Shown: positions 1 through 7,554, counted from the first letter of the stretch. The stretch: 32,083 nt of DNA from Streptomyces sp. SID3343 (GCF_009865215.1 NZ_WWJX01000822.1:1-32083), one strand, 5' to 3'. Notes: a model not told the origin generated them from the letters alone. Translations and numbers: made by a program.

Positions 1-191
1 GCGGGCTTGATGTCGCGGTGGATGATGCCGTTGCGGTGGCTGTATTCCAGGGCCTGGAGCACGCCTGCGGTCATTTCGAGCGCCCGCTCGGGCAGCAGTC
101 GACGGCCCGAGTGCAGCAACTCGCGCAACGTCGAGCCGTCCACGTACTCCATCACGATGTACGGGATCGACAGGCCGTCGATGTAGTCCTC
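1..191 (-). pseudogene. Ser/Thr protein kinase fragment (PknB-like), cut at both ends
   Basis: Reading the minus strand gives a clear protein kinase segment: DYIDG..., then IVMEYVDGSTLRELL (hinge region), LLPERALEM, LQALEYSHRNGI and the catalytic-loop motif HRDIKP, which runs off the left edge of the window. This is the central part of a bacterial PknB-type Hanks kinase, normally a membrane-anchored signalling enzyme. The roughly 80 N-terminal residues (glycine-rich loop, ATP-binding lysine) should lie to the right, but homology stops at about position 191 and the sequence then becomes the C-terminal part of an unrelated gene on the other strand. In this arrangement it cannot encode a complete kinase. 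The frame itself is intact, so the break may be recent or an assembly artefact. Confidence 0.8.
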
Positions 192-195
192 GCAC

Positions 196-525
196 CTGGA
201 CTGGACCAAGGGCACCGCGCCGGCCCACGGGGGAGTGGGCCCGGTCCGCTGGCCGGTGACCAGGCTCCTGGCAGCCGCCGACCTGGTCGACGTGTACCGC
301 CACGAACACCGCAACCCCGAGCGCGACCCCGCCGGCACCTGGCCCGTCGTGGACCCCGCCCGCCCCCAGGACCGCGTCGACGCCCTGCACATCCTCGGTC
401 CGCTCGACGTCGAGGAGGTCCACCACCTGGTCCTCGGCTGGCCCAAGCCCGTCCCGGACACCGCCGCCAACCGCTGGCCCTCCGACCACGCCGCCGTCGT
501 CGCGACCTTCTCCGTACCGGCCTGA
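196..525 (+). pseudogene. Endonuclease/exonuclease/phosphatase family protein, C-terminal fragment
   Basis: The plus-strand frame reads LDWTKG..., WPVTRLLAAADLVDVYR, then DRVDALHILGPLDVEEVHHL and ends with WPSDHAAVVATF. The last part is the hallmark C-terminus of the EEP (DNase I-like/ sphingomyelinase-like) fold, where the SDH motif supplies catalytic Asp and His. Only about the last 110 residues are present; the N-terminal two thirds with the metal-binding Asn/Glu are missing because the frame starts abruptly next to the kinase fragment. A GTG at 235 could start a 96-residue product, but it would lack most of the active site. It ends 46 bp upstream of the phospholipase C gene on the same strand, which suggests the intact ancestor lay upstream of that gene. 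Confidence 0.75.
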
Positions 526-571
526 CGCGCCCTCCGTTCGACCCGCCCCCTCGCCCTTCGAAAGGCCAACC

Positions 572-2590
572 ATGACCTCGCTCGACCGCCGCACGTTCGT
601 GGGCGCCGCCGCAGCCGCGACCGCGGCGACCGCCGCAGGCCTCCCGACCGGACAGGCCCACGCCGCCGAACCCGCCGAGCCCGGAGCCCCGGTCGCCGCC
701 ACCGGTCGCCCCGCCGGCCCCGGCAGCATCAAGGACGTCCGCCACGTGGTGATCCTGATGCAGGAGAACCGCAGCTTCGACCACTACTTCGGCGCGCTCG
801 CCGGCGTTCGCGGCTTCGGCGACCGCCAAGCCCTCGTCATGCCCAACGGCGACGACGTCTTTCGCCAGCCCGACCCCGGCCGCGCCGACGGCGGCTACCT
901 CCTGCCGTACCGGATGGACTCGACCAAGTACAACGCGCAGAACGCCGGCGGCCTGCCGCACGACTGGGCCACCGGGCACACCGCCGTCAACAACGGCGCG
1001 CAGAACCGGTGGATCGCGGCCAAGGGCGAGCGGGCCATGGGCTACTTCAACCGCGAGGACATCCCGTACCAGTACGCGCTCGCCGACGCGTTCACCGTGT
1101 GCGACTCCTACTTCACCTCGCTCAACGGACCCACCGACCCCAACCGGCTCTACCTGTGGTCCGGCACCGCCGGCCCCGGACGCGACGGCACGACCGGCCC
1201 GTGGACCGACAACACCCCGGTGACCGACAACCCCGTCGCCGACTGGACCACCTACGCCGAGCGCCTCCACAACGCGGGCGTGAGCTGGCGCGTCTACCAC
1301 AACCCGAGCAAGGACGAGCGCTACGGCGACTACGACGACAACGGCCTGTCGTACTTTCGCCAGTTCCACGCGTTCGCCAAGGACGACCCGCGCTACGTCA
1401 ACGCGATGACCAAGTGGGACCTGAGCGCGTTCGACGCGCACTGCAAGGACGGCACCCTGCCGACCGTCTCGTGGCTGGTCGCGCCCTACCTGTTCTGCGA
1501 GCATCCCGACGCCGGACCCAACTACGGCGCGCACTGGGTCGACACCGCGATGCGGTCGATGTTCGCCAACCCCGAGGTGTGGAAGCACACCGTGTTCCTG
1601 CTCATGTACGACGAGAACGACGGCTACTTCGACCACGTGATCCCGCCGCAGCCCGAGCCCGGCACCCCCGAGGAGTTCGTCGGGGGCCGACCGATCGGCC
1701 TCGGCACGCGCGTACCGCTGTGGATCGCCTCACCGTGGTCGCGCGGCGGCTACGTCAACTCGCAGGTCGCCGACCACACGTCGGTACTGCGCTTCCTGGA
1801 GGTGGTCACCGGCGTCCGCGAACCCAACATCTCCGCATGGCGCCGATCGGTGTGCGGCGACCTCACGTCGTGCTTCGACTTCACCCGGCCCGACTACTCG
1901 ATCCCCACGCTGCCCGACACCAACGCGCTGATCGCCAAGGCCGACGCCGCCAAGGCCCTGCCGGGCGTCAGGCTGCCCGACGTCGGCAAGCAGGAGATCC
2001 CCGTCCAGGAACCCGGCTTTCGCCCGCACCGCCCGCTGCCCTACCGCCCGTGGGCCGAGGCCACGGTGAACCGCGACAGCGGCAAGGTCGTGTGCACACT
2101 GACCAACAACGGCTCCGTCACCTACCACTTCACCGTCTTCCCCAACATCGCCATGCCGTTCGCGGGCACCCCGTTCACGGTGCCGGCCGGCAGGACGGCG
2201 ACCTACACATGGGACGCGTCGACCACCGACGGCCTCTACGACTTCAGCGTCCACGGCGCCGACGGCTTCGTCCGCCGCTTCGCCGGCAGCGTGGTGCGCG
2301 CGGGGCAGCGCGACATACCCGTGCCGTCGGTCGGCGCCGAGCTGCGCGGTCGCAAACCCGCCGAGACCAAGCTCGACCTGCGCCTGAGCAACGACGGCGA
2401 CACGCCCGTACGGTTCACCATCACGCCCAACGACTTCGGCGGCAGCCCGCGCACCCAGTGGCTCCAGGCACACGACCGCGACCGCGCCGAGTGGCCCGCC
2501 GACGCGCACGGCCGCTACGACGTCACGATCACCGCCGCGGACGGCTACACGCGCCGCTACGCCGGGACCGTACACCCGCAAACCCGCTGA
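572..2590 (+). CDS. Secreted phosphocholine-specific phospholipase C, Tat substrate
   Basis: This 672-residue protein matches the bacterial phospholipase C / acid phosphatase-like phosphoesterase family, which hydrolyses phosphatidylcholine-type lipids outside the cell. The N-terminus is a twin-arginine signal (SLDRRTFVGAAAAA, then an Ala-rich stretch ending near QAHA, about residue 32). The conserved QENRSFDHYFG motif starts near residue 64, followed by NGPTDPNR and later metal/phosphate-site motifs such as YDENDGYFDHV. After about residue 490 there are two beta-rich C-terminal repeats of the DUF756 type (PYRPWAEATVNRDSG... and LRGRKPAETKLDLRLSNDG...), as usual for this family. The ATG is preceded by a GAAAGG-like ribosome site. 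A strong hairpin just after the stop separates it from the convergent SDR gene. Length is normal for the family. Confidence 0.93.
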   Translation: MTSLDRRTFVGAAAAATAATAAGLPTGQAHAAEPAEPGAPVAATGRPAGPGSIKDVRHVVILMQENRSFDHYFGALAGVRGFGDRQALVMPNGDDVFRQPDPGRADGGYLLPYRMDSTKYNAQNAGGLPHDWATGHTAVNNGAQNRWIAAKGERAMGYFNREDIPYQYALADAFTVCDSYFTSLNGPTDPNRLYLWSGTAGPGRDGTTGPWTDNTPVTDNPVADWTTYAERLHNAGVSWRVYHNPSKDERYGDYDDNGLSYFRQFHAFAKDDPRYVNAMTKWDLSAFDAHCKDGTLPTVSWLVAPYLFCEHPDAGPNYGAHWVDTAMRSMFANPEVWKHTVFLLMYDENDGYFDHVIPPQPEPGTPEEFVGGRPIGLGTRVPLWIASPWSRGGYVNSQVADHTSVLRFLEVVTGVREPNISAWRRSVCGDLTSCFDFTRPDYSIPTLPDTNALIAKADAAKALPGVRLPDVGKQEIPVQEPGFRPHRPLPYRPWAEATVNRDSGKVVCTLTNNGSVTYHFTVFPNIAMPFAGTPFTVPAGRTATYTWDASTTDGLYDFSVHGADGFVRRFAGSVVRAGQRDIPVPSVGAELRGRKPAETKLDLRLSNDGDTPVRFTITPNDFGGSPRTQWLQAHDRDRAEWPADAHGRYDVTITAADGYTRRYAGTVHPQTR

Positions 2591-2602
2591 CCGATCCACC
2601 GT

Positions 2603-2643
2603 CCGGCGCTCCGCTCACCATCTGCTCGGGGATGGAGCGCCGG
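2603..2643. terminator. Bidirectional hairpin between phospholipase C and SDR genes
   Basis: Perfect 10-bp arms CCGGCGCTCC (2603-2612) and GGAGCGCCGG (2634-2643) enclose a 21-nt loop. It lies between two convergent genes, 12 bp after the plus-strand stop and 16 bp before the minus-strand stop. No T-tract follows, as is common in actinomycetes. Confidence 0.6.
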
Positions 2644-2659
2644 CCGGTTCCGCTCGCGC

Positions 2660-3487
2660 TCAGGCGTCGAAGGCGGTGTCGCGGGCGACCTTCTCCCACG
2701 TGGCGATCTCGGCGCGGACGGCGTCGAGATGGCCCACCACCGCGTCGACCGCGTCGTCGCCCAGCGGCAGGCGCAGCGGAGTGACCTCGGCATCCAGCGC
2801 GGCCACGATCGCGGCGGCGGCCTTGGCCGGGTCGCCGGGCTGTAGGCCGTCGCCCGCCGCGACCATCCGCCGGGTCGCGCCCACCGTGTCGGCGTAGGCG
2901 TCGATCTCCGTGCTCGCGCTCGCGCCGCCGAACAGAGCGGTACGGAACGCGCCGGGCTCGACCACGAGCACCTTGATACCGAAGGCCGCGCCCTCGTCGG
3001 CGAGCGCTTCGGAGAAGCCCTCCAAGGCGAACTTGGTCGCGCTGTACGCCGAGAAGCCCGCGAACGACATCTGCCCGCCCATGCTGCTGAACTGCACGAT
3101 CGCGCCGGAGCGGCGGGCACGCATGTGTGGCAGCACGGCGCGCGTCAGCGCGGCCGGCCCGAACACGTGCACCTCGAACAGGGAACGCAACTCGGCGTCG
3201 GTGGTCTCCTCGACGGCGCCCACGTGGGTTCGGCCCGCGGCGTTGACCAGGACGTCGACGCGCCCGTGGGCGGCGATCACCGCGTCGACCGCGGCCGTGA
3301 TCCCGGCGGTGTCGGTGACATCCAACCGCACCGCCTCGACGCGTCCCGGATGCGCGGCCACCACGTCGGCCAACGTCTCGGTCCGGCGGGCGGTCGCCAC
3401 CACGGTGTCGCCGGCGGCGACGGCCGCCTCCGTCAGCGCCCGCCCGAAGCCGCTGTTCGCACCGGTGATCAGCCAGATCCTGCGCAT
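2660..3487 (-). CDS. SDR family NAD(P)-dependent oxidoreductase
   Basis: The 275-residue protein is a classical short-chain dehydrogenase/reductase. It starts MRRIWLITGANSGFGRAL, with the nucleotide-binding TGANSGFG at residues 9-15, NAAG near 82-85, catalytic Ser near 135 (QFSSMGG) and the YxxxK pair Tyr148/Lys152 in AYSATKFALEG. The C-terminal part resembles actinomycete short-chain oxidoreductases of unknown substrate. The frame is open for another 90 codons upstream, but the Rossmann fold begins right at the chosen ATG and a GAGGGGGC ribosome site precedes it. It is divergent from the MHS transporter across a gap with two palindromes. The substrate cannot be told from sequence. Confidence 0.9.
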   Translation of the reverse strand: MRRIWLITGANSGFGRALTEAAVAAGDTVVATARRTETLADVVAAHPGRVEAVRLDVTDTAGITAAVDAVIAAHGRVDVLVNAAGRTHVGAVEETTDAELRSLFEVHVFGPAALTRAVLPHMRARRSGAIVQFSSMGGQMSFAGFSAYSATKFALEGFSEALADEGAAFGIKVLVVEPGAFRTALFGGASASTEIDAYADTVGATRRMVAAGDGLQPGDPAKAAAAIVAALDAEVTPLRLPLGDDAVDAVVGHLDAVRAEIATWEKVARDTAFDA

Positions 3488-3578
3488 GGAAGCCCCCTCG
3501 TCGTCGTCCCCGTCGGTGCGGCGGGGCCGTGGCCACCAGGCTGCCGGGAACAGAGCGTGACGGTCCAAGACCTGGGCC

Positions 3579-3595
3579 GATAACCGTTGGCTATC
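3579..3595. promoter_or_regulatory. Imperfect 17-bp palindrome, candidate operator
   Basis: GATAACCGTTGGCTATC reads as GATARCC-N3-GGYTATC on both strands, with only the centre and one arm position mismatched. It sits in the divergent SDR/transporter gap, which is noticeably AT-richer than its surroundings. No regulator gene is adjacent, so the binding protein is unknown. Confidence 0.4.
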
Positions 3596-3605
3596 ACACC
3601 GCCCC

Positions 3606-3621
3606 ATATCCAAACGGATAT
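3606..3621. promoter_or_regulatory. Perfect ATATCC-N4-GGATAT palindrome, candidate operator
   Basis: The arms ATATCC and GGATAT are perfect inverted copies around AAAC. The site is 11 bp from the previous palindrome, centrally placed between the divergent starts at 3487 and 3761, and unusually AT-rich for this genome. It may be a regulator site or overlap a promoter. Confidence 0.4.
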
Positions 3622-3760
3622 ACAGCGCCTGTGAATCGGCATTTGTAGTCATGTCCGATGGGGACCAGGATCCACCCTTAACGCGTAGTGAACACCGGCC
3701 GTCGTAGTGGCTCCCCGCCGCGAACGCCGCGACCACCCGAGCGAAGTGACAGGTCACCGC

Positions 3761-5116
3761 ATGAGCAATTCACCCCGGGACGACAGCGAAAAGAGCAAGG
3801 ACGGCGGTGAAAACGCCGCGGGCAGGACAGCCATCGCGACGCTGGCCGGCACCACGCTCGAATGGTACGACTTCTTCCTGTACGGCACCGCGGCCGCGCT
3901 TATCTTCGACAAGCAGTTCTTTCCGTCGCTCAGCCCGGCGGCGGGAACACTGGCGTCGTTCGCGACCCTGGCCGTCGGATTCGTCGCCCGACCGCTCGGC
4001 GGACTGGTCTTCGGGCATTTCGGCGACCGCATCGGACGAAAAGCGACCCTGGTGGTCTCGCTCGTCATGATGGGGGTGGGGTCGACTCTCATCGGCGCCA
4101 TTCCCAATTACGACGCGATCGGTTTCTGGGCTCCGGTACTGCTCGTCCTGCTGCGCATCATCCAGGGCATCGGCCTCGGCGGCGAGGGCGCGGGCGCGAC
4201 GCTGATGTCGATGGAGCACGCCCCGGCGGGCAAGCGCAACCTGTACGCGGGGTTCCCCCAGATGGGCACTCCGGCAGGCCTGATCCTCGCCAACATGATC
4301 TTCCTCGCCACCAGCAAGCTCATGGGTGACCACGCCTTCACGTCATGGGGTTGGCGCATCCCGTTCCTGCTGAGTTTCGTGCTCGTCGCGGTGGGTCTCG
4401 TGATTCGGCTCCGCGTCACCGAATCCCCTTCCTTCGACAAGGCGCGCACACAGGACAACGTCGTCAAGTTTCCGTTGGCGGAATCGCTCAAGGTCGGATT
4501 CCCCCGCCTGGGCCTGACCCTTCTCGCGGTGGTCGCGAATTCCGCGGTCGCCTACGTATTCATGGTTTTCACGCTGTCGTACGGCACCAAGCACCTCGGC
4601 TACGACAAGCAATTCCTGATTTTGAGCGTGACCGGCGCCGCCGTCCTGTGGTTCGCGTCCATTCCGCTGTGGACCCGGTTCGCCGATCGGTACGGCAGGC
4701 GCACGATGTTCATCGGCGGCTCCGCCGCGATCCTCGCGTGGTGCTTCGCCTTCTTCCCGCTGCTCAACACGGGCAATTCCGCCCTCGCGATCGTGGCCCT
4801 GGGGGGCATGGGACTGATCATTCCGGTGACGCACTGTGTACAGGGTGCCATCATCGCGGACACGTTCCCGGTCCACGTCCGCTACTCGGGCTCGTCCCTG
4901 ATCCTCCAGCTCGGCGCGGTCCTCGGCGGCGGCCTGGCCCCCACGATCTCCACCGCGCTCCTGAACTCGGGCGGCAGCTCGACCGGCGTGACGTGGTACC
5001 TGGCCGGCATGTGCACCCTCAGCCTGATCGGCGCCGTCGCCCTCTTCCGCCTGGTCCCCGAAACCAGCCCGGAACCGGCCACGCCCGCGGCCCCCGTCAA
5101 GGCCCGTATCGCCTAG
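3761..5116 (+). CDS. MFS transporter, metabolite:H+ symporter (MHS) type
   Basis: This 451-residue, strongly hydrophobic protein has the MHS-family opening TLEWYDFFLYGTAAALIF followed by the conserved loop GHFGDRIGRKATL between the second and third helices, IIQGIGLGGEGAG, and a repeat of the loop motif in the second half (FADRYGRRTMFIGG). About 12 transmembrane helices can be seen. Known family members import osmolytes, dicarboxylates, shikimate or aromatic acids with protons; the substrate here is unknown. The ATG at 3761 was chosen because the hydrophilic N-terminus and family alignment begin there; an in-frame extension to 3707 is possible but adds an unlikely Arg-rich leader. Short direct repeats start immediately after its stop codon. 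Confidence 0.9.
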   Translation: MSNSPRDDSEKSKDGGENAAGRTAIATLAGTTLEWYDFFLYGTAAALIFDKQFFPSLSPAAGTLASFATLAVGFVARPLGGLVFGHFGDRIGRKATLVVSLVMMGVGSTLIGAIPNYDAIGFWAPVLLVLLRIIQGIGLGGEGAGATLMSMEHAPAGKRNLYAGFPQMGTPAGLILANMIFLATSKLMGDHAFTSWGWRIPFLLSFVLVAVGLVIRLRVTESPSFDKARTQDNVVKFPLAESLKVGFPRLGLTLLAVVANSAVAYVFMVFTLSYGTKHLGYDKQFLILSVTGAAVLWFASIPLWTRFADRYGRRTMFIGGSAAILAWCFAFFPLLNTGNSALAIVALGGMGLIIPVTHCVQGAIIADTFPVHVRYSGSSLILQLGAVLGGGLAPTISTALLNSGGSSTGVTWYLAGMCTLSLIGAVALFRLVPETSPEPATPAAPVKARIA

Positions 5117-5178
5117 CTCACGCCGCCTGGCTCACGCCGCCTTCTCCGTCTCCTACCGACCCGGTCCTACCGACCCGG
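5117..5178 (+). repeat. Two adjacent 14-bp tandem duplications
   Basis: CTCACGCCGCCTGG is repeated almost twice (5117-5142), beginning at the base after the transporter stop. A different 14-bp unit, TCCTACCGACCCGG, is repeated twice at 5151-5178. A third 14-bp-period duplication (CCGGTAACC at 5232 and 5246) follows. Same period, different sequences. Confidence 0.8.
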
Positions 5179-5181
5179 TCA

Positions 5182-5212
5182 CGCCGGGCCCGATGCACCA
5201 TCGGGCCCGGCG
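5182..5212. terminator. Strong intrinsic-type hairpin after MHS transporter
   Basis: Perfect 14-bp arms (CGCCGGGCCCGATG at 5182-5195 and its inverse at 5199-5212) flank a CAC loop, followed by TCTCTGTG. It lies 65 bp after the transporter stop and is the strongest hairpin in the window. The rest of 5117-5410 holds only short direct repeats and no gene. Confidence 0.75.
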
Positions 5213-5410
5213 TCTCTGTGCCACGACTTCCCCGGTAACCGGCAACCGGTAACCTCGCCCCGAGGAGCACCGGAAGGGCAGCGCCCGACCCGCGCGAACC
5301 CGACGCCGCGAGGCGCGCATCGGTCGCGGGATCGACCTCACGTTCCTCCGCGTCCATGCGTCTGCCTCGTGAAGACGCAACGACCAAGCGTCAGAGGAGA
5401 GTTCGTCACC

Positions 5411-5923
5411 ATGAAGACACGCCACGCGATCGTCGACACCGCGCTCGGCGAGCTGACGGTGGTGGCCTCGGGAGAGGCCGTGGTGGGCCTGTACTTCCCG
5501 CAGCACTGGTACATGCCCGCCGAGGAGGCCTTGGGCCCGAGGGTCGAGATCCGCGACGACGCCCTGCTCGCCGCGACGGCCGCCCAGTTGGTCGAGTACC
5601 TCGCCGGTGACCGCACTTCGTTCGACGTGCCGACGGCCACCGACGGCGATCCGTTCCAGGAGCGTGTGTGGGCCATGCTCCGGGAAATCCCGTTCGGCGA
5701 GACCACGACTTACGGCACGCTCGCCGAGCGACTGGGCAACAAGGCGTTGGCCCAGTCGGTGGGGCAGGCGGTCGGGCACAACCCGATCTCCATCATCGTG
5801 GCCTGCCACCGCGTGGTGGGCAGCGACGGGAGGCTCACCGGTTTCGCCGGCGGGCTGGAGCGCAAGCGGCGGCTGCTGGAACTCGAGGAATCCGAGGCCG
5901 CGAAGACGGCCAGACTGTTCTGA
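5411..5923 (+). CDS. ogt: Methylated-DNA--[protein]-cysteine S-methyltransferase
   Basis: The 170-residue protein is an O6-alkylguanine-DNA alkyltransferase. It removes alkyl groups from O6-guanine by moving them to its own cysteine, a one-turnover repair reaction. The C-terminal domain shows FQERVWAMLREIPFGETTTYG (helix-turn-helix entry), the Asn/arginine-finger region VGQAVGHNPISII and the acceptor site VACHRVVGSDG with Cys132. The residue before Cys is Ala rather than the more usual Pro, a variant seen in some Ogt-type enzymes. The ATG at 5411 has a good AGAGGAG site 11 bp upstream; an in-frame GTG at 5369 is less likely. The symbol ogt is used because the protein lacks an Ada N-terminal domain. 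Confidence 0.92.
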   Translation: MKTRHAIVDTALGELTVVASGEAVVGLYFPQHWYMPAEEALGPRVEIRDDALLAATAAQLVEYLAGDRTSFDVPTATDGDPFQERVWAMLREIPFGETTTYGTLAERLGNKALAQSVGQAVGHNPISIIVACHRVVGSDGRLTGFAGGLERKRRLLELEESEAAKTARLF

Positions 5924-6219
5924 GTCGCGGACACGGGCGACGGCCCGGACCCGCCGGTGAGGATCGCGCACCGCGAGGCCGTCCGCGCCGGTCGCGCCGT
6001 CGGCACGGCGTGCGCGACCACCCGCTACCGGTCGTGCCGCCGTGCCATCGCGTACTCCGCACCGGCGGCCCCTTGGGCGGTTACCCGGGCGGCCTTTCGG
6101 TCGAGGCCACACTCCCGGCCCCGGAATCGACGGCCCGACCGGCGGCGCGGTCGTCCCCGAACGAGAAGCGGCGCCCCCGCGGGGGCGAAGGAGTCTCGGG
6201 CACGTCAGGAGCGGGCACG
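5924..6219. other. Gap without a recognisable gene; palindrome near 6172
   Basis: Between ogt and the DUF5997 stop no frame shows convincing coding content. The only structure is the perfect palindrome CGCCCCCGCGGGGGCG at 6172-6187, which could end transcription from either side, and the start of a 15-bp repeat at 6196. Confidence 0.5.
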
Positions 6220-6240
6220 TCAGGAGCGGGGACGTGTCCC
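6196..6240. repeat. 15-bp direct repeat, three copies, spanning DUF5997 stop codon
   Basis: Copies GCGGGCACGTCAGGA occur at 6211-6225, with one mismatch at 6196-6210 and a degenerate third copy at 6226-6240. The minus-strand stop of the DUF5997 gene (6220-6222) lies inside the middle copy, so repeat number affects the C-terminal tail. Confidence 0.75.
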
Positions 6241-6699
6241 GCCGGGCCGCTTGGTGCCCTTGCCCTTGGCCTTGTTCTTCGCGGCCTTCGTGGTCGTCGT
6301 CTCCTTGGCCGTCGTGCCGTTCTCCTTCTCCTTGTTCTTCTCCTTGATCCGGACGGTCTCCTTGCGGACCTCGACCTGCGTGGCCCGCTCTCGCCGGAGC
6401 CAGTCGGGGTGTTCCGCCTTGAGCGCGTCGATCTGTTCGGTCGTGAGCGGATCGGTGATCCCGCCGCGGGCGAGGCCCGCGATGGAGATGCCGAGCTTGG
6501 CCGCGACGACCGGGCGCGGATGCGGACCGACACGCCGCAGCTCCAGCAGCCATGCGGGCGGGTCGGTCTGGAGCGCAGCGAGTTCGTCGCGGGAGACGAC
6601 ACCCTCTTGGAACTCGGCGGGGGTGGCCTCGAGGAACACACCCAGCTTCTTCGCCGCGGTCGCGGGCTTCATCGTCTGGATGGACTTGTGCGACGTCAT
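6220..6699 (-). CDS. DUF5997 family protein
   Basis: The 159-residue protein matches the actinomycete DUF5997 family: QTMKPATAAKKLGVFL near residue 9, then EFQEGVVSRDELAALQ, PPAWLLELRRVGPHPRPVVAAKLGISIAGLARGG and TTEQIDALKAEHPDWL. The function is unknown; the fold looks small and alpha-helical. After about residue 115 it becomes a Lys/Glu/Thr-rich low-complexity tail (EKNKEKENG, KNKAKGKG). It is divergent from a LysR-type substrate-domain protein, a neighbour pair often seen in Streptomyces. On the minus strand TACTCT ends exactly 6 nt before the ATG and no ribosome site is visible, so the mRNA is probably leaderless. Confidence 0.85.
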   Translation of the reverse strand: MTSHKSIQTMKPATAAKKLGVFLEATPAEFQEGVVSRDELAALQTDPPAWLLELRRVGPHPRPVVAAKLGISIAGLARGGITDPLTTEQIDALKAEHPDWLRRERATQVEVRKETVRIKEKNKEKENGTTAKETTTTKAAKNKAKGKGTKRPGGTRPRS

Positions 6700-6705
6700 G
6701 AGGCA

Positions 6706-6711
6706 AGAGTA
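6706..6711 (-). promoter_or_regulatory. -10 box (TACTCT) of a leaderless transcript
   Basis: TACTCT on the minus strand is followed by 6 nt and the DUF5997 ATG, so transcription would start at or next to the start codon. It fits the TANNNT pattern of actinobacterial leaderless promoters; no good -35 box is visible. Confidence 0.55.
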
Positions 6712-6745
6712 TCGAGCGCGGACGCCGCCTTCGATCACCGGCCGG

Positions 6746-6751
6746 TAACCT
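6746..6751 (+). promoter_or_regulatory. -10 box (TAACCT) of a leaderless transcript
   Basis: TAACCT is followed by 6 nt (GACCCG) and the GTG start at 6758. It is the plus-strand counterpart of the box at 6706-6711, with identical spacing. Confidence 0.5.
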
Positions 6752-6757
6752 GACCCG

Positions 6758-7519
6758 GTGACAGGCACGCAACCATCCCCCACGTTCCGGCTCGCCTACG
6801 TTCCCGGGGTGACACCCGCGAAATGGGTCCGCATCTGGGAAGAGCGCCTGCCCGATGTCCCCCTCACCCTGGTCGCCACCCCCGCCGCCGAAGCGCCCGT
6901 CGTGCTGCGCGGCGGCGGCGCCGATGCGGCCCTGCTCCGGTTGCCGGTCGACGGGGCGGACCTCAGCGCGATCCCTCTGTACGCCGAGACCACCGTCGTC
7001 GTGCTTCCCAAGGAACACGACCTGACCGCCCTCGAAGAGGTGTCCGTCGAAGACCTGAGCGACACGCTCGTCCTGCACCCGCTCGACGACACGCTCGACT
7101 GGGAACGTCCGCCCGGACTGCCCGCGAAGCAGCGGCCCGCGACCACCGGCGACGCGATCGAACTCGTCGCGGCCGGCGTCGGGCTCCTGGTCCTGCCGCA
7201 GTCGCTCGCGCGCCTGCACCACCGCAAGGACCTCACCTACCGGCCGATGCCGGAGGCCCTCCAGTCACGAGTCGCGCTGTCGTGGCCCCAGGACGCCACC
7301 ACCGACCTGGTGGAGGAGTTCATCGGCATCGTCCGCGGCCGAACGGTCAACAGCTCCCGAGGGCGTGCGCCCACCCCGCCGCAACCCAAGAAGGACAAGC
7401 GCCCCGACACCTCCGGCGCCCGGCGCAAGCCCACCGCCGGCACGTCGGGTCGACCCGCGCGAAACACCTCGGGCGCCCCCAAGCGCGCCAAGGGCGGCAA
7501 GCCCCGCCGCCGGCCGTAG
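6758..7519 (+). CDS. LysR-type substrate-binding domain protein without HTH
   Basis: The 253-residue protein consists of a periplasmic-binding-like LysR effector domain (FRLAYVPGVTPAKWVRIWEERLPDVPLTLV, VVLPKEHDLTAL, VAAGVGLLVLPQSLARLHHR, LSWPQDATTDLVEEFIGIVRGR) directly from the N-terminus. The winged helix-turn-helix of a true LysR regulator is absent, and no upstream frame supplies it. Residues about 205-253 are a basic Pro/Arg/Lys-rich tail (PKKDKRPD, RAKGGKPRRRP), mirroring the charged tail of its divergent DUF5997 neighbour. It may sense a ligand or interact with its neighbour or nucleic acid; this is inference. The GTG start has a TANNNT box 6 nt upstream and no ribosome site, so it is likely leaderless. 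Confidence 0.85.
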   Translation: MTGTQPSPTFRLAYVPGVTPAKWVRIWEERLPDVPLTLVATPAAEAPVVLRGGGADAALLRLPVDGADLSAIPLYAETTVVVLPKEHDLTALEEVSVEDLSDTLVLHPLDDTLDWERPPGLPAKQRPATTGDAIELVAAGVGLLVLPQSLARLHHRKDLTYRPMPEALQSRVALSWPQDATTDLVEEFIGIVRGRTVNSSRGRAPTPPQPKKDKRPDTSGARRKPTAGTSGRPARNTSGAPKRAKGGKPRRRP

Positions 7520-7532
7520 CGCGGCCGGCGGC
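7506..7532 (+). terminator. Hairpin with the stop codon in its loop
   Basis: Perfect 11-bp arms GCCGCCGGCCG (7506-7516) and CGGCCGGCGGC (7522-7532) enclose TAGCG; the TAG stop of the LysR-like gene (7517-7519) is the loop. No T-tract. Confidence 0.6.
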
Positions 7533-7554
7533 CCGGACCGAAACGACGGCGACC

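Noticed and set aside
152-1636. Long minus-strand frame antisense to the phospholipase C gene
   Set aside because: Valine/Arg/Gly-rich with no recognisable motif, while the plus strand encodes a complete, domain-matched enzyme.
5153-7222. Long minus-strand frame covering ogt and the LysR-like gene
   Set aside because: Antisense shadow of ogt and the LysR-like gene; in the part it shares with DUF5997 it is in another frame and gives an Arg-rich product without motifs.
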